Assembly: GCA_002348925.1 (NCBI GenBank)
Contig: DEBV01000014.1
Span: 17,505-63,220, forward strand
Direction: 5' to 3'
From: Alphaproteobacteria bacterium UBA2947
Lineage (GTDB): Bacteria; Pseudomonadota; Alphaproteobacteria; Rs-D84
Length of the DNA stretch: 45,716 nucleotides
Positions 39,649 to 45,716 of this stretch are shown piece after piece. The translations under genes were made by a program, and so were the position numbers. Each line of letters opens with the position of its first letter. Position 1 is the stretch's first letter. The notes under the pieces were generated by a model. That model saw nothing but the letters and a program-made list of their open reading frames with translations. It was not told the origin of the DNA and did no database searches.

Positions 39649-40306
39649 AATCACTTTGTTGTTTGGTAAAGATGCAGTAAATAAATTACAAAAATCAACA
39701 GTAATGGTTGTTGGTTGTGGCGCGGTTGGCTCTTTTGCAATAGAGGCCTTGGCACGAAGCGGAATAGGGCATATTATAGTGATAGATTTTGATAAAGTTG
39801 AAGAATCAAATATAAATCGTCAATTATATGCACTTGATTCAACAATCGGTAAAACAAAGGTAGAAGTTGCCAGAGCCAGAATACACGATATAAACCCAGA
39901 TATAACAGCTGATGCATTTGAATTGTTTTTTGATGAAAAAACAGATTTAGATATAAAACCAGATTTTGTTATAGATGCGATAGACAGCGTTCAATCAAAG
40001 ATAGCCCTTTATAAATGGTGTTTAAAAAATAAAATACCTTTTGTTTCCAGTATGGGGGCGGCACGTAAAACAGATATATCAAAAATCAAAGTTGATAAAA
40101 TATCAAAAACCAGCGTATGTCCATTGGCGTCTAAAATAAGACATATTGTAAAAGAAGAAAAATTGAAAGATTTTCCAGTGGTCTATTCAACAGAACCTGC
40201 AACACCACAAAAAAACGGTGGGCGTGAATTTGGATCAGTTATAACTGTCACAGGAACTTTTGGTTTAATGTTGGCAGATTTTGTTATTAAAAAAATAACT
40301 GCTTAA
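39632..40306 (+). CDS. tcdA: tRNA threonylcarbamoyladenosine dehydratase (t6A cyclase)
   Basis: TcdA/CsdL converts t6A37 to the cyclic form using ATP. The 224-residue ThiF/E1-like protein has MVVGCGAVGSFAIEALARSGIG (nucleotide loop), IDFDKVEESNINRQLYA, GKTKVEVARARI, and VIDAIDSVQSKIALYKWC. YSTEP and a final hydrophobic helix follow. The start LHRITLLFGKDAVNKLQ fits the family. It is translationally coupled to tatD by an overlap of 17 nt. Confidence 0.92.
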   Translation: MDRLHRITLLFGKDAVNKLQKSTVMVVGCGAVGSFAIEALARSGIGHIIVIDFDKVEESNINRQLYALDSTIGKTKVEVARARIHDINPDITADAFELFFDEKTDLDIKPDFVIDAIDSVQSKIALYKWCLKNKIPFVSSMGAARKTDISKIKVDKISKTSVCPLASKIRHIVKEEKLKDFPVVYSTEPATPQKNGGREFGSVITVTGTFGLMLADFVIKKITA

Positions 40307-40385
40307 ATCTTTTCTATACGGCTGATTTGTTGGGTTATGACAAATTTCCTAAGTATACATCCCTATGTAAATATTATGTGTTGTC

Positions 40386-40394
40386 TGATAGAAT
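40386..40394 (+). promoter_or_regulatory. Extended -10 of the 40434 outer-membrane protein gene
   Basis: TGATAGAAT (TAGAAT at 40389-40394) is the same string as at 5625-5633 on the minus strand. The start would be near 40401, leaving a 33-nt leader with AAAGGAGA before the ATG. Confidence 0.45.
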
Positions 40395-40433
40395 ACAAGT
40401 GTTGAGATTAATCAGCAACAAAAGGAGAAACTT

Positions 40434-41036
40434 ATGAAAAAACTTATTGCCACATCAATGGCAGTATTCATAGCCGCACCAGCGTTCGCAGGTGGACGTG
40501 CATATGAACAACAAACATCTAACTTTTTAGGTTGGGATATTTTGCCATATGTCGCATTGCGTGGTGGTGCAACATACGGAAACTTAAATTACAGTTATAA
40601 CGATACAAAAGAAAGTGTATCTCAAAACTTGTATCAAGCCCGCGCTGCATTAGGTTTGTCAATATATGAAAAAACGCGTGTCGAAATCGAAGGTTCTTTC
40701 TTTACAAAAGGAAACAAAGATAAATCTTTTGGTGATGCTTATAATGTAGGTGTTTCATCAAAGAATATTGAACTGATGGGCAATGTATATATGGATTTGT
40801 GGAAATTCCATTATATACAACCTTTCGCTGGATTGGGCGCAGGTCTTGCGTTTGTTAACACTCAGGCTGCAGATATAAGCAAGGATGATACGGCTTTTTC
40901 TGCAATGGGTACGTTGGGCTTGTCCATGCCTTTTGGCTGCTTCAATGTTGAAGTTGCAGCGCGTTATAACTATGTCGATGTTCAAGCTGGAATGCATAAT
41001 TTCAGTGGGGATATTGGTATCCGTTATATGTTTTAA
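40434..41036 (+). CDS. Small outer-membrane beta-barrel protein, OmpA/Omp25-like
   Basis: The 200-residue protein has a signal peptide ending APAFA (about 19) and eight amphipathic strands such as YVALRGGATYGNLNYSYND, RAALGLSIYEKTRVEIEGSF, FHYIQPFAGLGAGLAFVNT, FNVEVAARYNYVDVQAG and GDIGIRYMF. The final residue is Phe. Size and 'GAGLAF' strand fit the eight-stranded OmpW/Omp25 (opacity-like) barrels common in alphaproteobacteria. AAAGGAG precedes the ATG. Confidence 0.8.
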   Translation: MKKLIATSMAVFIAAPAFAGGRAYEQQTSNFLGWDILPYVALRGGATYGNLNYSYNDTKESVSQNLYQARAALGLSIYEKTRVEIEGSFFTKGNKDKSFGDAYNVGVSSKNIELMGNVYMDLWKFHYIQPFAGLGAGLAFVNTQAADISKDDTAFSAMGTLGLSMPFGCFNVEVAARYNYVDVQAGMHNFSGDIGIRYMF

Positions 41037-41059
41037 AAAAAATTCCTCGTTTCGCTTTG

Positions 41060-41085
41060 AAATCCCGTTTAATACGGGATTTTTA
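41060..41085 (+). terminator. Terminator after the small outer-membrane protein
   Basis: Stem AAATCCCGT (41060-41068), loop TTAAT, stem ACGGGATTT (41074-41082), T-run. It lies immediately upstream of the next promoter. Confidence 0.92.
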
Positions 41086-41115
41086 TTGAATTAAAAAATC
41101 TTTGTATGCTAACAT
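41086..41115 (+). promoter_or_regulatory. Promoter of the 41125 barrel gene, near-leaderless
   Basis: TTGAAT (41086-41091), 18 bp, TAACAT (41110-41115) preceded by TGC. The -10 ends 9 nt before the ATG at 41125. Confidence 0.45.
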
Positions 41116-41124
41116 CTTGGTATT

Positions 41125-42402
41125 ATGAATAAATACCTAGTTTCTGTTTTTGTTGCGTTTGTTGTAACTGATTGTTTCGCCAGTATATCTTTGAGTGTGT
41201 CAGCAACTGGAATTTCGGCTGATGTTACGGGCAACGAAACTTTGGCGGCAATCAAAGATAGTGGAGCAACTTCCTATACGATTCATAATGCCAATATCAG
41301 TATCAATAATTTTTCGGATTGGCAAAATTGGAATGCAGATGTTAATTTGAATTCGGCGGTTTGTTTGTATATAAATTATGTAGATACGGCAAGCAATGGT
41401 ACAGAAATATCGCATGTTTCAAATGTAAACGTCGTCGACGTGATAGTAAAAGATCCGTTGTACAAGATTATGCGTTTTTCACCGTCGAGTTATTCAACAG
41501 CAGAATATCTTGTTTTGATTCGTGAAACAGATTATTCAAAAGTGTTTAAAGATTCGCGAGGCACTTTCCTTGAAAATATAAGATTAAATCATCCTGATGA
41601 TAAAATGTTATCTGCTATGGATAAAGTGTCAGCTATGTCAGAAATGAATTCTGTGATGAATTCAGCGTATCATTTTAATCCGATGATTTTGATGAATCCG
41701 ATAAAAACCTTGAATCGTGCCGTATTGACAGATTTTATATCAGAAGTAAATAGTGGTTTTGGTGCAGATTTTGATTATATCTTTTCTGACAAAACCAATA
41801 ATTATGGTGGGCATATTTATGTTGCTGATAAATACAAGGATTCGTTTTTCAAACTAGGATTAAATTTAAACCGTTTTTCATACAGTGATAATTTTAATGA
41901 TTTTGATGGGACGGCATACGGGCTGGATATTCGTGCAAAACAGTATATTCAAAGTTTTTGGTTGGATGGGATATTTGGTGTAAATCGCTCTGTCTTTAAT
42001 GCTGATAACATATATGTAAATGGTGATATTAAGGATAATCCAAAAGGGCTGTCTGAATATGCTCGTTTAAGCATAGGGTATGATATTAAACATGTATCTG
42101 ATTTTGTGTTGTCGCCATTTGCAGGGTTAATGTTCCAAAAATCAGATATTATGGGACTGTCTGATTCAGATATAAATCTGCATACTGGTATAACAGGAAA
42201 ATACAATTTTGTAATGGACGGGATAAAGTACGAATATGCAGCATCTGTCGCAACAGATGAAAAAGCAAATTGGAATATTGAAACAAAAATTGGTTTTGTT
42301 TCTGTTGTGGATAATGCGGGTGCATACGTTGGAATTAGTGCATTTCGTGATGAATTTGCAACAAATTATAAATTATCAGTTAATGCAAAAATTTGCTTTT
42401 AA
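41125..42402 (+). CDS. Autotransporter-like outer-membrane protein
   Basis: The 425-residue protein has a signal peptide (cleavage after DCFA, about 19). A beta-rich N-terminal part (about 20-165) contains VVDVIVKDPLYKIMRFSPSSY. A short Met/Asn-rich helix-like region (about 170-200) follows. The C-terminal barrel (about 215-425) has strands such as GGHIYVADKYKDSFFKLGLNLNRF, YGLDIRAKQYIQSFWLDGIFG and FVLSPFAGLMFQ, and the chain ends in Phe. The layout of a short passenger, linker helix and barrel of about 210 residues suggests a small autotransporter; an ordinary barrel remains possible. It is convergent with miaB, with 2 nt between stops. Confidence 0.6.
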   Translation: MNKYLVSVFVAFVVTDCFASISLSVSATGISADVTGNETLAAIKDSGATSYTIHNANISINNFSDWQNWNADVNLNSAVCLYINYVDTASNGTEISHVSNVNVVDVIVKDPLYKIMRFSPSSYSTAEYLVLIRETDYSKVFKDSRGTFLENIRLNHPDDKMLSAMDKVSAMSEMNSVMNSAYHFNPMILMNPIKTLNRAVLTDFISEVNSGFGADFDYIFSDKTNNYGGHIYVADKYKDSFFKLGLNLNRFSYSDNFNDFDGTAYGLDIRAKQYIQSFWLDGIFGVNRSVFNADNIYVNGDIKDNPKGLSEYARLSIGYDIKHVSDFVLSPFAGLMFQKSDIMGLSDSDINLHTGITGKYNFVMDGIKYEYAASVATDEKANWNIETKIGFVSVVDNAGAYVGISAFRDEFATNYKLSVNAKICF

Positions 42403-42404
42403 TA

Positions 42405-43706
42405 CTATTTAATTATTTCGCCGCGCAGACATGATTTGTTCGCATCTGTGATTTTTATTTTTTGCAGTGGCGTGATTTCATGATCTGGTTTTTCAACAAT
42501 GCATTGTTGCATATAAGGGGTTCTGAATACAAGGTGTTTGCCTGTTTTATCATTCCCTTCAAATAAACAAACCATTTCTTTGCCGATGCAAGACATATTA
42601 AATTCACGTTGGTTTTCATTTAATTGCAAATCGAGCCTTTGCAGGCGAACAGATTTTATTTGTTCGCTAATTTGATTAGGCATCAAGGCAGCCGCCGTAT
42701 GCGGACGTGGTGAATATTTAAATGAATACGAATTTATATATTTTATTTCGCGCGCAATTTGTAATGTTTGTTCAAAATCTTCATCGCTTTCATCTGGGAA
42801 TCCAACGATAAAATCAGAAGATATTTGAATGTCACCGCGAACAGATTTTAATTTATTTACTATTGTTTTATATGCATCTATATCGTCTGGTCGATTCATC
42901 TTTTTTAAGATGCGTGGAGAACCACTTTGAATAGGCATATTTAAAAATGGCAACAGTTTGGGTTCCTTTCCAAATATTTCTATAAGGTCATCAGACATCT
43001 CTGTTGGATAACTGGATGTAAAGCGTATACGGTGGATTTCAGGCAGTTTAGCGGTTTCACGTATTAAATCAGACAGTTTATAAAGTTTGCCGTTTTCGTC
43101 GGTATACTTATACCCGTTCACGTTTTGACCAAGAAAACATATTTCTATTGCGCCTGTTTTGGCGGCGTTTATTGTGTCGGCAATAACATCATCAAAAGGA
43201 CGCGATAATTCGCGACCACGCGTATACGGTACTATGCAATAGGTACAGCAATGATTGCAGCCTTCTTGAATAGGTATATATGCAACCAATGGTGATTTGG
43301 TCATTTGTGGCAATTCATCGAATTTTTCAAGCCCTGACATATCAATATTCAATAATTTTGTATCAGGATTCTTTAAAATTTCAGGTAATTTATGATAACT
43401 CTGTGGTCCCAGTACAAAATTTAATTCAGGTATTCTTTTGAAAGCATCAGCCCCAGATTCACGTGCTACACAGCCAACAATGCCGAGCAGGGCATTTTCT
43501 TTCTTCGCGCGTCGTATACGCCCCAATGCAGAATAAACTTTATCAGTTGCCTTGGCACGAACTGCGCATGTGTTAAGGATGATTATATCGGCATCTTCAA
43601 CATTATTTGTTTGTGTCAATCCATGTTTTTCCAGCATGGCGGCAATACGTTGTCCGTCATAGACGTTCATTTGGCAACCAAAAGTTTGTATAAAAAATTT
43701 CTGCAT
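42405..43706 (-). CDS. miaB: tRNA-2-methylthio-N6-dimethylallyladenosine synthase
   Basis: MiaB is a radical-SAM enzyme that methylthiolates i6A37 in tRNAs reading UNN codons. The 433 residues contain the UPF0004 domain with three cluster Cys (C11 in TFGCQMN, C47 in NTCAVR, C79 in VGCVA). The radical-SAM motif is C150-x3-C154-x2-C157 in GCNHCCTYCIVPYTRGRE. A TRAM domain with VCLFEGND...RGEI follows. Length is normal. It is the third gene of a minus-strand run behind gatB and two small basic proteins. Confidence 0.96.
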   Translation of the reverse strand: MQKFFIQTFGCQMNVYDGQRIAAMLEKHGLTQTNNVEDADIIILNTCAVRAKATDKVYSALGRIRRAKKENALLGIVGCVARESGADAFKRIPELNFVLGPQSYHKLPEILKNPDTKLLNIDMSGLEKFDELPQMTKSPLVAYIPIQEGCNHCCTYCIVPYTRGRELSRPFDDVIADTINAAKTGAIEICFLGQNVNGYKYTDENGKLYKLSDLIRETAKLPEIHRIRFTSSYPTEMSDDLIEIFGKEPKLLPFLNMPIQSGSPRILKKMNRPDDIDAYKTIVNKLKSVRGDIQISSDFIVGFPDESDEDFEQTLQIAREIKYINSYSFKYSPRPHTAAALMPNQISEQIKSVRLQRLDLQLNENQREFNMSCIGKEMVCLFEGNDKTGKHLVFRTPYMQQCIVEKPDHEITPLQKIKITDANKSCLRGEIIK

Positions 43707-43708
43707 TT

Positions 43709-44170
43709 TTATTTTGTTCTCTGTTTTTCTTTGTCGATAAGTTGTAACAAATCAAAGATTGGTACGATAATATCCATTTTGTTTACAATGTTTTGTAATT
43801 CAATTTTGTTTTTGCGTTGTTTCTTTTTGAATAAATCTTTGTTCTTTTTAAAACGTTTTTTTGTTAAATCAACTGGTTTTTTAGAAGTTTTAAAATTATA
43901 AGAACATACTATTGTCGCATGTATGTGATATCTGCGTTTTGGGTTTTTAGATGCGATTTTTGTTTCTTTTTCAACACAGTCTGTTTTTTTACGCGCGTTT
44001 TTCACAGAATTATGTTTTTTGTTGTTTTTAATTTTTTTTGAATTATTTTTTTTGCGCTTTTTTCGTGGTTGCGCATTTTTTATATTTGCAATTTCACGAT
44101 CTGGTATTTCAACAAGATCATATTCAACGCCTGTTATACAATTGTTTTTCACAATGCCTATTACTTTCAT
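43709..44170 (-). CDS. Very basic hypothetical protein
   Basis: This gene is not recognised. The 153-residue product has a short ordered start (VIGIVKNNCITGVEYDLVEIPDREI), then a long Lys/Asn/Arg-rich low-complexity region (about 33-75) and a second basic block (about 98-122). The end is hydrophobic-helical (IVNKMDIIVPIFDLLQLID). The charge suggests nucleic-acid or ribosome association, which is inference. It lies 2 nt before miaB and 10 nt after the previous gene, so it is part of the gatB-miaB run. Confidence 0.55.
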   Translation of the reverse strand: MKVIGIVKNNCITGVEYDLVEIPDREIANIKNAQPRKKRKKNNSKKIKNNKKHNSVKNARKKTDCVEKETKIASKNPKRRYHIHATIVCSYNFKTSKKPVDLTKKRFKKNKDLFKKKQRKNKIELQNIVNKMDIIVPIFDLLQLIDKEKQRTK

Positions 44171-44180
44171 TCTTTAGCCT

Positions 44181-44552
44181 TTATTTATGTTTGGTTCTGC
44201 CAAAGCGAATTTGGTTGTATTTTTGATATGTGTTTTTAATTTGATTTTGTATATATATTTCTTTGTTTTTTCTTTCTCTTAGGTCTGTTGTGGCCTTAAT
44301 CAAATCAGCTGTTGTTGGCTTTCTTATTTTTTTAATCGGCTTTTGCATTATTACAGGGACATCAAAATTATCTGACAATTCAATTCCTTTTGTAAAGAAT
44401 TTTTCTGGTGTCGGTGCTTTATCTATTATAAGTGTCGCTTCTTTTATAGATTCTGTTATCTGTGCGTCTGGCATGCGTTCGTAAATATTGTTTACAATTA
44501 TTTGGCGTTCCGCGGCACTAAAAGAAGGACAAATATAAATTTTTTTCGACAT
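44181..44552 (-). CDS. Hypothetical 123-residue protein
   Basis: This gene is not recognised. The start KKIYICPSFSAAERQIIVNNIYERMPDAQI and later ATLIIDKAPTPEKFFTKGIELSDNFDVPVIMQKP read as a small alpha/beta domain with a strand-helix-strand order, followed by a basic helical tail (about 85-123). The pattern hints at a nucleotide- or DNA-binding alpha/beta fold but shows no catalytic motif. Its start lies 3 nt after the gatB stop. Confidence 0.6.
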   Translation of the reverse strand: MSKKIYICPSFSAAERQIIVNNIYERMPDAQITESIKEATLIIDKAPTPEKFFTKGIELSDNFDVPVIMQKPIKKIRKPTTADLIKATTDLRERKNKEIYIQNQIKNTYQKYNQIRFGRTKHK

Positions 44553-44555
44553 ATT

Positions 44556-45716
44556 TTAAGCCAACTTTTGTTTTAATAAATCACTTACCATTGCAGGATT
44601 CGCCTGACCTTTGGTTGCTTTCATTACATTACCAACAAAGAAGCCAAGCAGACCGACCTTACCAGATTTATATTGTTCAACCTGGGATGGATTGTTTTTG
44701 ATAACTTCGTCAACAGCTGCTTCGATTGCACCAGTGTCTGTAATTTGTTTCATACCGTATTTATCTGCGATTTCATGGATTGTTCCGCGTTCGCCATCCA
44801 GCATTTTGATAAATATATCTTTTGCTTGTTTACCGTTGATTTCGTTCGCGGCAATCATATCAACCAATTCAGCGATATTTTCAGGTGTGATAATGCGTGG
44901 AGCATCTGGGTCTGAATTTTCTTTGATTTTGTTTTCAATATCAAAGTTTTCAGGATGCGCAAACAATTCGCTTATCATCCAGTTTGCAACTGGTTTTGCG
45001 CGTTCTTTTTTACCGTTTACCGCGGCATCATACCATTTTGAAATATCAGTTGTTTCTGTTAAACGATTCGCATCGTATTCAGATAAACCATATTCGTTGA
45101 TATATCTGGCGCGTGTTGCGGCTGGTAATTCAGGCATTGTTTTACGAATGCGTTCGATTTCATCATCGCTGATAACCAATTCCAATAAATCTGGATCTGG
45201 GAAATAGCGATAATCAAGCGCATCTTCTTTGCTGCGCAGGACAGAAGTTGTACCGTCGCTTTGTGAATAACGCATAGTATCTTGTGAAACAGTGCCACCA
45301 TTTTCATAGATTTCAATTTGTCGACGCGCTTCGTATTCTATTGCAGATTTAATAAATTTGAACGATACCATGTTTTTTGTTTCTGTACGTGTACGGAAAG
45401 TTTTTTCGCCGACAGGGCGAACGGAAACATTAACGTCTGCACGCATAGAACCTTCTTCCATGTTCGCTTTGGATACACCCAGTGCACGTGCGATTTCACG
45501 AATTTCGCGCAGATATCTTTCGGCTTCATCAGGAGAGGTTATATACGAATTGTTTTCAGGATTTTTCGTATCTAAAAATGTTACGATTTCAAGCAAGGTC
45601 ACACCAGTTCTGTTATAATCAGCCATAGATTTTGTTGGGTGCATATCGTGTTTTAATTTACCTGCGTCTTGTTCAAGGTGTGCGCGTTCGATGAATATTT
45701 TCTTTTGTTTACCATC
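44556..45716 (-). CDS. gatB: Asp/Glu-tRNA amidotransferase subunit B, 3' part
   Basis: GatB of the GatCAB complex phosphorylates and amidates Glu-tRNA(Gln) or Asp-tRNA(Asn). The window holds 386 C-terminal residues; the 5' end (roughly the first 100 residues) lies beyond the right edge. Seen: IFIERAHLEQDAGKL, DYNRTGVTLLEIV, EEGSMRADVNVSVRP, TETKNMVSFKFI, DYRYFPDPDLL, and the C-terminal GatB/Yqey tail ending SDLLKQKL. The in-frame ATG at 45644 is internal, since family sequence continues upstream of it. The presence of gatB explains how the cell can live with a GltX that may also charge tRNA(Gln). Confidence 0.95.
   Translation of the reverse strand, partial: DGKQKKIFIERAHLEQDAGKLKHDMHPTKSMADYNRTGVTLLEIVTFLDTKNPENNSYITSPDEAERYLREIREIARALGVSKANMEEGSMRADVNVSVRPVGEKTFRTRTETKNMVSFKFIKSAIEYEARRQIEIYENGGTVSQDTMRYSQSDGTTSVLRSKEDALDYRYFPDPDLLELVISDDEIERIRKTMPELPAATRARYINEYGLSEYDANRLTETTDISKWYDAAVNGKKERAKPVANWMISELFAHPENFDIENKIKENSDPDAPRIITPENIAELVDMIAANEINGKQAKDIFIKMLDGERGTIHEIADKYGMKQITDTGAIEAAVDEVIKNNPSQVEQYKSGKVGLLGFFVGNVMKATKGQANPAMVSDLLKQKLA

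Overview
The window is one dense, AT-rich stretch of bacterial chromosome. Almost every base is coding, genes often overlap by 1 to 17 nt, and no insertion sequence, prophage or CRISPR array is visible. The gene content is Gram-negative: Lnt, LolA, a BamB-like protein, LpoB, porin-like barrels, TatABC and RpoH. Several neighbourhoods look alphaproteobacterial: ybeY/lnt next to trmB, SPOR protein next to tatA, and a VirD4-type coupling protein. The low GC, many small lipoproteins and barrels, a Clostridia-like GltX and a GatB-based amidation route suggest a reduced, host- or gut-associated uncultured alphaproteobacterium. That taxonomic reading is inference from recalled family features, not from a database search.

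Layout. 1-111: 5' end of rarA (minus). 214-3653: a membrane-anchored GH24 lysozyme-like protein and a single-chain YbeY-Lnt fusion. 3592-5615 (minus): four poorly known genes (two-segment membrane protein, two hypotheticals, RHH protein). 5658-9403: hypothetical, trmB, gltX, hemolysin-III family. 9428-14854: der, Yip1-like protein, porin-like protein, rpoH, YfgM-like and short BamB-like proteins. 14895-18972 (minus): virD4, a TPR lipoprotein and lpoB. 19025-23494: rsmE, rluB-type gene, TPR protein, a threonine-rich leader peptide, TGS-less thrS and a tiny lipoprotein. 23556-25344: SPOR protein, tatA, dksA without zinc cysteines, trxA. 25418-29182: sufS-sufT-sufE, then ftsL-ftsI. 29228-35120: recJ, nrnA, lolA, tatB, tatC and an NlpD-like LysM/M23 lipoprotein. 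35164-38929: a His-rich SodC-like lipoprotein, tRNA-Lys(CTT), then a Gly-rich TbpB-like surface lipoprotein followed by a Slam-type outer-membrane protein. 38971-45716: tatD, tcdA, two outer-membrane proteins, miaB, two basic hypotheticals and the 3' part of gatB.

The theme is envelope biogenesis plus translation quality: lipoprotein maturation (Lnt), trafficking (LolA), surface display (Slam), barrel assembly (BamB-like), septal peptidoglycan (FtsL/FtsI, LpoB, NlpD, SPOR), and tRNA/rRNA modification and charging (TrmB, MiaB, TcdA, RsmE, RluB, YbeY, GltX, ThrRS, GatB).

The best candidates for something new are: (1) a complete Slam/type XI pair (37556-38929 with its likely cargo 36042-37433); (2) an 18-residue leader peptide with six threonines directly upstream of thrS, suggesting threonine-responsive attenuation; (3) the YbeY-Lnt fusion; (4) a recurring promoter arrangement in which the -10 box sits 6-9 nt before the start codon with no ribosome binding site, implying frequent leaderless translation; and (5) a family of near-identical terminators present in both orientations.
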